Made by a program: the position numbers and the translations under genes
Shown: piece after piece, positions 49,901-63,589 of the stretch
How positions within the stretch are numbered: position 1 is the stretch's first letter
Layout of the letters: each line of letters begins with the position of its first letter
Assembly: GCF_019925205.1 (NCBI RefSeq)
Contig: NC_083564.1
Span: 13,178,134 to 13,242,133, forward strand
Source: Metopolophium dirhodum
Lineage: Eukaryota; Arthropoda; Insecta; Hemiptera; Aphididae
Direction of reading: 5' to 3'
Length of the DNA stretch: 64,000 bases
The notes under the pieces: model-generated
The model's input: the letters and a program-made list of their open reading frames with translations, nothing else
What the model was told of the DNA's origin: nothing
Database searches by the model: none

Positions 49901-52689
49901 CTGGGTAATCTCTTTAATCTATTCTTGTATGTCTAAATAACTAATTATAATCACATAATAAGTTCATGTGTGTACACTGTAAAGATTGTGTATTTCTATA
50001 ATAGATATCAAAATATACAAAATAAGAATGAGTATGATTTATTATAGTTATTGGAGCAGCTGCGCGATGCACAAGACATATTGTATAACTCAAAAAAACA
50101 CTATTATTATAACGTAGGTAGAGGCTGACGATTCGAGTAGGAAAGTTCTGTTTGCAAATTGTAAAATAATTAGTATTTTTTTCTCATCAAGTAAGATTAA
50201 AAAAAAACTGAAGATGCTTTTATTGTAGAAAATGTATTATATTTTTATTAATCATTCTATGTTTAAAATTTGCGATGGATTAATTTTTTTGTATACTTAA
50301 CAATAGCACGAGATCAAAACGTATTGTATTCCACACAAAATAAGTACAATTACGATTACGATAATATGTATGTTATACTTAAAAATAATAATTATCATGA
50401 TCACATGACGAATTATTTATTATTAGTTATTGTCAAGTATTGTTGCAGTAATATAACATAATTTATAAATAGTAATGAATAAAATTCTGTAAATGTTATC
50501 TTTCGAATATGAAAAGAAAATACTAATTAGAGCGTCCACTGAGTTATATAATATTGATTAATTAATACCTAAAAATATAAGATGAAAGCTACAAATAAAC
50601 GATGAATATGCACTGATTTAATAATATTATTCTTGAAGACAATTGAAATGATCAATTATATCATGGCAGTTGTTAAGTTAAAAATGTATTGGCATAATGT
50701 TATTATTGAAATGAGTACTTGTAATAATTTTTGATATTCATCTTTAAACATTTTTCACGAGTTTTTTTAAATGATCAAATTTTAAATTTATTGTGGTCAA
50801 TATATTATAAATACATAATAAACATTTTTAAAAAACCAACAGTTTAATGTATACAAATTATTGTTAACGAACTCATTAAGTAAGTTTATCATAATGGAAA
50901 AGTGTTTTTGTACATTTAAAATAAAAAAATATGTTCATTCGTTTATTTAGTGGAATGTAGAATTTTTAATTTACATAAAAATTAAAATGCAGCCAGTTTT
51001 TGTATTCCTTGGAGATTTTATTTTGATCATTAAATATGTAGTATCTAAACGTATCCAGTACGCGATTGATTACATTTTGAACCACTAAAGACAATTTGAT
51101 TCTACCTCCTCTAAAGACGCATATTATGCGAGGAAAATGTTCAATCTAAATAAATTACATTTCTTTAGGATAACATAATAATATAAATATTGTACTGATC
51201 AGGCAGTTAATTTAAAAATATCCCAACTGCTAAAATCTTGAATACTTTTGTTGTGACAAAATATTGAAATTACAACTAAAATACACTAATTACTAACAAA
51301 CAATACAACTTTTAAATTTTCACTTAAATTATTTATCAATACGTGGATGTCTATTATACTAAATACTACCTATTTATAAACAAATTATTGATATTGTTCA
51401 TTGATCAGTATAACTACATATTACAATTAATTAGCTATGGTGTATTAATTATTATTATCTAAATATGTATGATACAAAACTAATCTTCAATCATAATATA
51501 ATTATTGAGTTATTTAAAATAATACAAACTAATTTATAAAAATCATATCAGCATAATATTTAATGTGGTAGGTACCTATCTACTCCTCGTCCGTGCTATT
51601 TTATTGGCAGTTGTACAAGTCTACTACTAAACTGTATTAATATTTACTTCATTTTTTTCAGCTGCAAGTCCTTCAAGGAGTACATACTATATTACCTATA
51701 TATTATATATTTATAAGTTGGTATTGGGTAATTTTGGTATAATATTATACCTTTCATAATACCTACATAGGTAGTATGATTATACAGTAATAATTTAAAC
51801 ATTTTTCTTTTGAATATTTTATGCCAGACATTTTTTATTACATTGCACTTTGTTCTCAAAGCGTATGTATCTGCTAAAAATACCCCAAAAATGTTTTTTA
51901 TCATTGGAATGTGTTTATACTTTATTTACATATTATGTACTTATAATGATTTGAGTTTTGTTTTTAAATTTTTTAAAAACTTACTGTAGCTATTTATTTG
52001 TTCTTCCTAATATGTAAAAATCTACCTATTAATGTAATATACAATTAGGTAACTATGTAAGTATCGATAACACTATATTATGTACAAATAAAATGTATGT
52101 TATTGAATATTTAAAACAGTACAATAACTTAAACCTAGTCGTGTGGACGTATAACTCTTTGTTTTTACAAGAAACATTTATTTCTATGTATTACCTATAT
52201 GACTATATCACTAAAAACTTTTTTTACTGGCACTCCATAAAGAGTATGTAATAATTTAATGCGTTTCCACCTTGCCTACATTCATAAATCATAATAATAT
52301 ATTTCCATTTTAAAAATAGGCTAGGTATAAATTATTCTACATGTTGCATATAGTTCACTTAGCTGAATTGTCTCTTATGACTGTATACTGTATGCACCAT
52401 AAGTAAGAACAAACACATTATTATTATTATTATTATTATAACTCTGGTAATTACCAACGTCAAAAGCGAATACCTAGCTATTCAAAACATATTCTACCAG
52501 AAAATAAATCCAGAGAATCCGTTATGTTTCAATCTTTCATATTAATATTTAATAAGTATATACACCTAATTTTTTAGTTAACAGTTAACAGTTATGTATG
52601 AAAGTATTTCACATTATAATCCGACCGAAAAATGTAACAAATATACAATGATTTTACGATGATGTTTTTTTGTGCTTGACGTCACTTTT
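46906..52689. other. Intergenic, very AT-rich, no gene recognised
   Basis: No gene-like frame. It contains a trinucleotide ATT run at about 52418-52439 and many short A/T tracts. The only GC-rich words are around 47580-47620. Confidence 0.55.
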
Positions 52690-52925
52690 TGGATCATTGA
52701 AATGGCGTTTAAGCTTCGTAAGGTTAGGCTCAGCTGAAACGTTGGAGTAGTATCTAGCAGCAAATTTGATTTCTTTGGCACTTTGTGGGGGGTGGTTAAA
52801 AAATTTCAAGTACTTAACTCAGAAGATAAAAGTGAATATTTACGCAACATCAGTTTTTGACAAAAATTGATTTTGTTTTTTTTTGTTGTGCAATCCAGTA
52901 AGAAATATACCTTCACCTAACCTTT
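52690..52925 (+). repeat. Dispersed repeat family, copy 4 (degenerate)
   Basis: Contains AATATTTACGCAACATC, then TTTTTGACAAAAATTGATTT, then TTGTTGTGCAATCC. This parallels 63745-63815 (TTTTTACGCTAAATC, TTTTTGAGAAAATCGATTTT, TTGGTGCAACTC). Confidence 0.5.
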
Positions 52926-55900
52926 AACAGACTTTACAGAGACTTTAAATATTTACTGAATATCTTAGTTAGTAATTTCTAGATATTTTAACATTTATTA
53001 TTAACCTGTTTATGAAGATTTAAAATGTACGATTTTTTTTCGATTTATGTTATGTTTGTTTGTTAATCAAAATGATTAATGATGTAACACAAAGTTTCTT
53101 AATTTTTCATAAGTTATTCATAATTTCTTATAGTACCTACTTTTAATTAAAAATATCAAAAATGCATGAGTATAATATTTATTTTTAAAAGCGTTTGATG
53201 TTTAAAATGATTTGTTTATCTATTTATTAATCCCACATTTTAAATTTAATTTTCATAATATGAATTATTTGTAAATCTAACCAAACACTAGATGACTCTC
53301 AAATCAGACAAAATAAAATTGTGTTCCTTTGAAAATTATTTTCATATTTCCAAGCAAGTAAAACTGTTCAAAATAATACCTATAAATTACAGTAATTTGT
53401 ATGAAGTTTATAGTATTAGGTATTCGTAAACTAAGGTCGGTATATATACACTATGTCAATGTATCAAACTGCAATTTTGAAGTAACTACAAAGTGCAATA
53501 AAGCATAGTAAGGTCATGTTAAAATAATCTGGACATGGCCAGTAGTAGTAAACTTCTTAATATTCACACTTATGCAAATTTCCTTAGTAATTTATAAAGG
53601 AATAATATGAATATATGATATGAGTTATGCGTATCGACTTCACTATACTTGAGTTATGAATACTTATGAATTATAATATTATATTAGTAAAAGCTGTTGA
53701 AAATCACAAAACTATAATAAATGTTCTAAATCCTCTTAAAAAAAAAAAACTTAAGTATTTAAAAGATTTGACATTTTCAAAAATCACTTATTAATTAGAA
53801 TAAAGCTACGTATAAAATAATATCAAAATCTTTTTATATATAGGTACTAGATACCTTCTAATAGTTTATGATTAGAATATTTTATCTGGTCATTAGTATT
53901 TATTTTGAACGAAAATCGTCAGTGTAATAAAATACTGCATATTGAATATTGTATATAACATAATGTTATCACATATTATATGAAATAATTATTCATACAG
54001 TACATATGTTAGAATGATCTATTTTTCCATAAATTTAGAAACGTCTAATTCTCAATTAAATTCCTATATTAATTTGTGTATTTTTTTTCTGCACTTCAAT
54101 AAAATATGGGAACATTCTTCAATAGCCCAAGTATAGATACTACTAGGTACCTATATAGTTATATATAAATATAAATTTACCGTCTAAATTATGGAGGAAT
54201 ATTTTTGATAAAAGTATAAAGGTTATGACACCTTAAAAACGCTCTCCTTGACAATGTCAAAAAAATCCACGAGGGAATTCTTTCATTCAAAGCCCGCAAA
54301 AAATAACAATTTATTTGTTTTCAATGATAAAAAAAAACTCTTTCTTTTTGTAAATGTGAATTTTTGAGTAGGTGGTTATTAGAGTATACTAGAGCACCTT
54401 AGATATTCGTTATTCTGTCATATTGTATAGGTAATATTACACGAAGCATATTGGCGCCGTTGGCTGAGAATTTGTTCATTTTAGTTGTAGGTCGGATAGT
54501 GGGAATGACTTTTTATTTCGTTGAAGTATAATATGTTCGAACTTTATTTGCCTCCGTGATTTGCATGTAAAGCACTCGTATCGCATGTTTTCGACATTAC
54601 TGTCACGTTACTTTGCACTCATTTTTTTAAATGCGATGTTTTTGCTCTTATATAAATATATTCAGTTAACCAGTTGAGTTCAACAATATTTTAAGATCAA
54701 GTATATACAGATTACAGACCATATAATATAAAATTATGTATACAACACATAATATGCTATTTTGCTGTTTTCTATTGAATACCAAATGTTATTCAGTTTG
54801 TTTTGACATCGTTTATGTAAGAAATGAATATAGAAATAAGTGAAAATTTTCCAATAAAATCAAAGAACAATACTAAAATGTTTGTGAAGAGTCACGTTTT
54901 CTCAAAAAATAGTTAATCGATGTTACCAGAAAAAAATTACATAATATAACACATTTCTATAACACACACAAATCACAAATTAGTAATAAAACTGATATAT
55001 TATATATAGGTACTTTGTATACCTACCTTTTTATACCTTCGTGATGTACCTTATATGAACCTAACCTTCGATGATGTGTAATCAATAGGTACATCGTAAT
55101 TTTGTTTACATTGCCGTCAAATTAAGTACTTTAAATGTTTGCTTAAAATATCAAAATTGCATGCGAAAAAAAGATAACATTTAGAATGTTAATTGAATAA
55201 CAATTAATAAAATAGTATTCTTAAACTATGCGTAAAAATGTATAGAAATAAATTTTATTAGCTATCATTAAAATTACCTTAACACAATGAAGGTAGCATA
55301 ACCTATTAATAACAATGAAACAAACAAACTAACGAAACAATATACCTGCAGTGTATAATATTGCCATTGATTATACGTATTGTATGGTCAATGGTATTAC
55401 TTACCAACCTATTCTTAAGTACCTATATGCACATTATGTACAATATTGTAATTGATATACGGGCCAAGATAGTTATAGTAGAAGGGTTAATTAAGTTGCT
55501 GGTGGTATAGCCACTCATATATATTATATTATTACCAGTACTATATTATTTTACATATTGTATCAACTAGAAATATATAATTATAAGTTATAAACTTATA
55601 ACAATTGATAAAGATATAAACGTCTAATCGTAACAACATATTTTATAGTAGTTATTTACTACGCTGCATAATATATTTATGAATAACTATTTATGAGCCA
55701 TGTATAAATGTCACTATATTTATTTCATAGTGAATCCTTTAAAAAAAATTATACATATAATTAAAATGTATAAATAATTTCATCATATCAGAAATTGATT
55801 CATTGTTAAATTCGTTCTCAACTATCAAATACCTATGCTTCATGAGAAATTCAGATCTGTTTTCTGAAATTGTATCGCTTTATTAGTTTTATCAATAGAC

Positions 55901-56949
55901 AAAATATTTTCAGTTTTGGTACAAAAAATAGTTGCAGAACCTAATTAAATGATTAAAGTATCAAACTATGATGTGTCAGCAATCTGCATTGAATATCGGA
56001 ACTTTAAAAGGAATAGGTGCGCAAAAAAAAAATTAGTAATATACCAAGTGGAGTGCCCGTGGTGGGGGGGGGGGGGGGGGGGGGTGATAAATCTCCTTGT
56101 TTGTGTCTTTGTTATTACCACCACAATTCATTTAAATCTATAAGATATTTCTTACAAGTAGTTACAACACCCCCGTTGAAAATTCTCGGCTACACCATAC
56201 GCCACCTAGCTACTTTATACTTAACTACCTATCTATACAATTTAATATCAAAAAAATACCTAAAACGCAAATACCTATTGAATTAATTTAATAATGAAAT
56301 AATATTTTCAATCGACTCGATTTTGTAAGCTCTAATGGGACCAGGTAACCCGGAGATATGCTCAAACAAGGATTTACGATTTATTTGAGATTTACGATAG
56401 AAATCGAAATTTTTTTTAATTATAAATGGTTGTTATTGGTTACAGTTTACAGATTATAATAGCAATAGGAGAAATGACTAATAAAAATTAGTATTTAATA
56501 AAATTCTTTTTTTATATATTATAAGCCCCTGCAGATAAACTAAAAGCATGCTTTAAATCGTCGCGTTCATGATTTTGACTTTCGAATAAAGAACTGATAT
56601 TTTAAAACAAATATGAGATTTAAATTATAGCATTGGCTACATATTATATTAGGTACTATTATAATAAAATTTAAAGCAATGTGGCATTTACATTTATTTA
56701 CAAATTACAAATATAATCAATGATATTATAATTTGTAATTATAAACCATACAAATCCTTGCACGAGCAATGTCAGGCATGACAGCTAGTTAAATATAAGA
56801 TTTGACATTGATTTTTTTCTCTTTAAACTGATCAATAATAAGAGTTAAATAACTATCAATTAGCTAGTCATAATATTGTTTATTTTACTTTCAACATAGG
56901 TACATTAAGTATTTGTTAAAAAGAACAAATTTATAAGATCTCAACATCA
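52926..56949. other. Intergenic, AT-rich, no gene recognised
   Basis: A modestly GC-richer patch at about 54440-54620 shows no coding features. Holds the poly-G tract at 56064-56084. Confidence 0.5.
56064..56084. repeat. Uninterrupted poly-G tract (about 21 G)
   Basis: Twenty-one G in a row, exceptional in this AT-rich sequence; the exact length may be an assembly estimate. A GTTGTAACTACTTG-like segment and ACACCCCCG lie about 100 bp downstream, suggesting a decayed mobile element. Confidence 0.85.
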
Positions 56950-57022
56950 GGGGGCGTAGCTCAGATGGTAGAGCGCTCGCTTAGCATGCGAGAGGTACCG
57001 GGATCGATGCCCGGCGCCTCCA
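56950..57022 (+). tRNA. tRNA-Ala-AGC: tRNA-Ala (anticodon AGC)
   Basis: 73 nt folding as a complete cloverleaf. Acceptor stem GGGGGCG pairs with CGCCTCC (one G-U), discriminator A. D arm GCTC-AGATGGTA-GAGC. Anticodon stem CTCGC/GCGAG with loop TTAGCAT, so the anticodon is AGC (Ala; wobble A normally becomes inosine). T arm CCGGG-ATCGATG-CCCGG. There is no intron and no encoded CCA. The internal A box (TAGCTCAGATGG) and B box (GGATCGATGCC) promoter elements are intact. Confidence 0.97.
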
Positions 57023-57037
57023 GATAAAATTTTGCAC

Positions 57038-57047
57038 TTTTTTTTTT
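57038..57047 (+). terminator. RNA polymerase III terminator for tRNA-Ala
   Basis: Run of ten T starting 16 bases after the tRNA, the standard Pol III stop. Confidence 0.85.
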
Positions 57048-60000
57048 ACCTTTGGTTTTGGTTTATTTTACAAAATATATTGTTTTCTCACTCACCACTC
57101 CTATCATTTTTTTTAACTATAATGTGAAACAAAATATTTTATGATTTAATCCAAAAATAACCTTACTAAACACAATATCATAAGAATTATTAAGAGAATT
57201 AGAATTAATTATTATCAAAATATTAATTTGTACTTATAATAACGAGTTGATACAATTTACTATTAATTGATTGTAATGTTCTCTTCATACGCAACTTTTT
57301 CACGTTACTTCAAATTAATTTTTGTGTTGTCGGTATTATAAAAAAGGACATAATATTATGTTTTAATAGGTACTACAGTGATGACTTAAATCAGTGATGA
57401 TCTTCGTCGAAACTTATCTACCTAATTTTGAAATGTAGAATAAACATTTAAGTTAACCATCAGATTAATATCAGATACCACCCAAACATCCGGTATATCA
57501 GTTCTAATATAGAGGGATAATTTAAACTATACAGTGTAAAATTACCTAAGCAATAGTGCAGCATATAAACAACATTTACCTACACAATTATAATAGTATA
57601 AATTATAATCGTCTAATACTGGAATTTCGGCCCTCCATATTTGTACGTATCGTGCAATCTGCGGAAGTTGAGTTATGTATCATGAGAGCGTATCGAATTC
57701 TCAGTATTATAGGTACATGATATTTATACTAAATGTTTGTAAACATTATGTAAAATAACGGTATTTGTTAATTGTTAATAGCTAGTAAATAGTATTATGA
57801 ATTATTATTTTTAATTAAAATTTGAATTGCTGATATGGTATAATTAATCAAAAATGATAATTTTATGGTCCAATAACATGTATAAATTATACAAACAAAC
57901 GTTTATGTAATATAGTACTATAGTTTGAAACGTCATCCCTGTAATACCTGTAATACCATTCAACATAACAACAATAGTGCATACCTATCATAGAAGACAC
58001 GTTTGGATGACCCCATTTCACCCAATCAGAATTAATATTATGTTACTATAAAAAATGCGGTCGGCATATTATTCTACCTCACCTCTTCTGCACAAGATTA
58101 GGTGAACCAATGATATAAAATATTGTCTTTAATAAGGTTAAGTTTTTGATTATTTAATAATGCTTCAGATTTTCTCATATACAATTATGTAGTATTATCC
58201 CGAAGAATTGTATTGTCATAACTCATGTCTCATATACATTATATATTATTTATACTGCAGAGTGCAGGTTTATTTTACTTCATGTTTATGTTTTTGCAGT
58301 AGTTAATTAATATTACTATATTATACAAATATTTAGTATACAGCAGAATAATGCTATTTTATGAAATATTTGCAATTAAGAAAAAAAACAATTTATTCCT
58401 TCGTCTCGAAATCATTGTTGAGCGAGAGCTTACAATGAAAGTACATGTTATTCGAACTAATCTCGTCTTTGGAAATGTGTAGAGAATTAAATGAAAATGG
58501 AGCATTTTCCAATAAGATATAATGCGTTTCGGGATATTATATAGAAATATTCAAGTTTCATACAAATAATTCAATAGAAACATTCGATATTCATTTTAAA
58601 TTTAACAATAGCTCGATTATTTCATTCCAACTAGGTACAATCAAATATGATTTTGAAAAGATAAATGTAACTGAAATGTGAAAGAATCAGAATTTTAAGA
58701 AAAATGTATCACTCTTATAATGGTATTATGAATTGGACAAGCGTTTCAAATAGCCTAGGTACCTATTATATAATATGTAAATAAATCATGATTAATGAGA
58801 GAAGATAATATAATTTATTCATAAACACCAAACGCATTGAATTTAAACGAGCAAACTTGCAGAGTAATAATATAATAATATGTTCTTCATCAAAATTATA
58901 CTGTACCTACGCAATTAAAAATTAAATAAACTTTACGAGTTATTTTATGCAAAATAATCCTTTTGATATGCCATGTAGTTAATTTGTACCGCTAACATAG
59001 TGTGAATTGTATCAATGAAGATTCTTATTTTTGAAGTGAGAAAAGTCAATATATAATTTTAAATCATTAATATAACCTTAATATATTTACTGTGAATCAA
59101 GCTTTAATCAGGGTTTAAACAAATAAGCACATTTCTAAAATATTAAAATGTGTACGTGTGTCGTGTACAAACTACATTATTGTAATTGAACATAATTAAC
59201 TTTAAGTTCGTGGTAATATTCTGAGAGTAATTAAATTTATTTATGTACCTACTTACTACAGTTAAATGTATTTCACTGTTAAGTGAAATATATACTTATA
59301 TTCAATATTTATAAATGCCAATAATGTACTCGTGTCAAACATAATAAATGCCAGTTTTGACACTATTAAAAATTTTAAATGATCTTCATATATATTTTAC
59401 GAAACTTAAAAAAATTGACGAAATTAATAATATATTCTGAAAATTGTCACTGTTGCTGTGCGTATTTCAATAAAGGAAATTTTACTCAGAACTTTTGTTA
59501 TCATTTTTATTAGTAAGACATCAAAAGCAAAATAATTGTAAATAATTGAACTTCAAAGCTACGTTATACAACACTATGGTAAAATATACCAGTAAATACG
59601 TCATTATAAAGTTTAGAATACATTTAAACTGTATATAAAAGTATAAATGGCAAGTTTAAAATAAGTAAAATTTTCAGTTATTAACATATTAAAACATACA
59701 AAAGAATAAATATTAAGAAAGCAGTATAGCAGTATAAGAATAGTACGAAAGCACTTTAAAAATATTTAACAAGAATATAACTTGATCCGACTACGTTGAA
59801 CTGTTTGGTTTCATTATGTAAACGAAAAACGAAAAATTTTTGTTTAAAATTTACATAGTGTTTGGCAATACAATCAAATGACTTATTGTGTACAGTTATA
59901 ACAGGGGCAGTACTGCCTTTAAAATGTCCCAACCAGCTATAACTTTAAAAATGTACGGTTTTTTAAAATAATATTGTTTTTAATAAACGGTAGAGATGCT

Positions 60001-63000
60001 TCAGTTCCAATGTATACAAGCTCAACATTGTTGTTCAGGTACAATACGTATCGATTGAAAAATAAACAAATGAACAAATATTTAAGAATATAATAATAAA
60101 ATATACACGACCGCGTGCTTCGTAAAATTATTTAGGTACCTACGTAAAACATGACACTTGTTGGTCGAAATCGACGTGTCTATATAAATATTATTACAAT
60201 ATACTTTCGCAGAGAAACAATAACATAATATAGGTAGGTAGTTTAATACATTATATTATACACAATAATTATTGTATGAAATAAGCCAACGCCGAGAGAC
60301 GACTGTTCCACGCATGTGATATTAATATGATAATTTATTATTATTATATTGTATAGTTTTGGCCGTTTTGCGTTATTCAAAAACGGATTTCTTCCATATT
60401 TTCCTATACGGGAGCTAAATAATCATCATTCGTCTGTCGTGACACGAAAACTAATTGGCTGAGGACCGTTGTGTGCATTCAGTATTGTATAACTTTCCCC
60501 ACATGACGTAAAGCTGCGGTCTGTGAATTTATATATAATAATGTATATATATATAGTTATACGCATAAATGCGGTGACGATAACGATCACGGAAATGACA
60601 CGGAAAAGCTTTTTGCAAGTATTTACCCACCCACCTGTTAATATACTTCTATACTCATTTATTCTACAAACGGCGGTGAGTGATAATAATTAAAAATTGT
60701 ATATCGACGGCAATGATTACAGAAGACTAATTATCTACGTATATGTCTGTTGTGATGATAAGTATTTAATTATAATCAACGTGGTCGATTAGAAATCTGC
60801 TTATTATTAGACGATGAGTGGCTTTTTTCGCTGTCTTATACAAGGTTTTAAGTACTTTTGATTAAGCCGATAAAATGCTACACATTATAATATTTTAGAC
60901 ATGTTTAGTAATAGGTATTATTGCATTAGTTGACGTCGAGGTGTGTTGATGTTACTGCACATCGAGCAGCATGATGTCCTCTCCGTTTATATATAGTGTT
61001 GATTGAATAATATTATTTTCTACCCGACCTCTTTCATTTCCTTCAAATGTTTGATATTATTATTGATGTGCAATACTACATACATTCAGGGCCAAGAGAG
61101 GGGGTGGGTTGTTGGACCTGGAGTACAGAGGCCTGTTGAAATTAATTATTTAAATTTTTAAATTTTTAAATTTTGATAGGAATTCTTATTTTATATTAAA
61201 TTATTTTTTATTTTTTGTGGTGGGGGGGGGGGCTGCAAACACCACCCATTAAAACATTACCTGCTACATGTATTAAAATTTGATACTTCGTTTAAGACAC
61301 GGCTACAATAATTATATTGTCGTATGTACAAAATACATTTTGGCAAATTTATAATAGAGGCGGTGGAAAATGACACGCGTGTACACATTATTGCCTACTC
61401 ACATCGCCGGCCGTCACGTACAAAACGCCCCGCCATCCTGCACCGTATTAAAATCGCATCCCTTTTCACGGAAAACGTCTTGTAAAGTCATAACCGATGT
61501 ATAAACGTATGTTACTGGCGGTTTGCAAGAGGTTTTTAATACATTACGTAATCGATTAGACGTATCGTACCTATATATATACGTGTAGCATTGAGTACGT
61601 GTACGTCAACAGAATATTATTATATTATTTTTTATATAAAAGTTTTGAAAGTAATACTATCCATTTGATTAGGAATGAATTCAATATAATTTTTACGATA
61701 AACATTAGAATCTATTTTTGAGACGGTATCTCAACATATTCTATATACCAGTGAATACCTACTGATGCGAAATTGAACAACACGATTTTTTGATACAGTT
61801 TGATTTGAAAACTATAGAAATTCCTAGCAAGAAAATATTATTATGATTATATTTCCATTTATCGTGTTTCGTTGACCTGCAGCAGCCTTTTTATAACCAT
61901 AAATATAAAGTGTTGTTATTTATTATATAATAAATATAATATCTCGTCAATACACCGTTTGAACTGCAACACGAACCACGTTTATACCATATTATACCTA
62001 TCGTATTGTATCTCAGAAAATTCTTTTCGCATTTTAATGTCAGTCTTCAACTCTTACTCTAGTTCGATTTTTCAGCTGGTATAGTCGGAAATTAACATTA
62101 ATACTTAATAATATTTACCACGCGATTGACGTGTGTGGTGGCGACAAAGCGGTTTTTATGCGTTGTTATACGAAATTATAGTTTTTATTAATGCGTAGGT
62201 AACCGTAGTTCATATAAAAAAATATTTTAATGTGTACGTCTAAAATGGTTTACATTATGTATAATGTATATATATTTTATTATTATTATTATTAATAAAC
62301 CAGGTATAGATTTTATCTGTTTTTCGTTTTTATAGGAGTGGTTTGCTACTGAATTATTAAACATACTATTAATTTTTATTTTGAACTATTATGAAAACCC
62401 TGGGAAATATTCGTTCCTTTCTATATGTTTTACAATATTATTAGTTTGCGCATTTTGCAACAAAAATAAAATAAAATTACACAGTGCATTTAACGACTTC
62501 CAGCCATTTATTGAACTAAGCATATAACACAGATGAATCCATGAATTGGGAAAATTTAAAACTAGAGCTAAGTTGGATATTTAAACGAAAAAACGATTTT
62601 CCTATTACAATTTTAGGTATTTAGATGATATATATAATTATTATTGATTCGATTTAATTTTTAATAGACTGAATTTTCTTTTCACTGATTCAGTTTAATT
62701 ATGCCTATCTATTGTTTCAGACGTGTACATTTCAGTTGATTCCTTAATAATAATACTAAAATGTATAACATTCTTGTAATTCGGAATAATGTAACAAAAT
62801 TAAGTTCTAAATCGCTTAATTAAATTCCAATAGGGACCCAAAACAAAATTCTACTGGAAATGTTTCCTAAAAGCGTATTATAATTTATGACCTAACGTAA
62901 TAACATTAAAAAATATGTAATGTATTATATTTAGCAACCAAATTATTTAGGTACTAAAAAACAACATTAAGCATAATTTATGAAACTAAAATATACACCT

Positions 63001-63589
63001 CGAATAATAAAGTCATGTTTTTAAATCATAGATTACAATATAATTCAGATAAAATGAAACAAATAATTTAATAATATGATAAACACACTGTAGAGCATGA
63101 TACTATTAAGAATATGAAGTTACTTATTTTCAGATAGTTTAAAGTTAAGTAAAACATATTAGTTGTAAATTATGCATTCTACATATTATTATGTTACTTG
63201 TAAGGATTGCAATAAAATGTATTAGATGGAAAATTGAATAAAAAAAATGTAATGATACATTAGAGTACCTATAATATATTAATATATATTATTTATAAAA
63301 TTAGGTTTAATTTTTACATGGTCACATATAATAGGTAATTAATAAATTTAATAATATTTAAATATTTTATGAAGAACTAACAACATTTAACCACATATAA
63401 TATTATTTTAATACTTTTGGCTGAATACTGTACATTTGTCATAGCATTAAAGTTATAAATTAAATTATACAAATACTTAAACTTTGAGTAAAACCAAATA
63501 ATAATTGATACTTATCAATACAGTCCACATGTTAGATTCTGATTTAACAATGGTGTATGTTTTTTTTTTTTATTTTTTTTGTGTCTATC
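57048..63589. other. Intergenic, AT-rich, no gene recognised
   Basis: Two GC-richer pockets, about 60280-60620 (with TGACGTAA, a CRE-like word, at about 60504) and 61360-61520, could be regulatory or first-exon DNA, but I find no coherent coding exon. At 61090-61260 a CAGGGCC start, an (AAATTTTT)n run and a G-rich stretch (about ten G) suggest a decayed miniature transposon. Confidence 0.5.
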
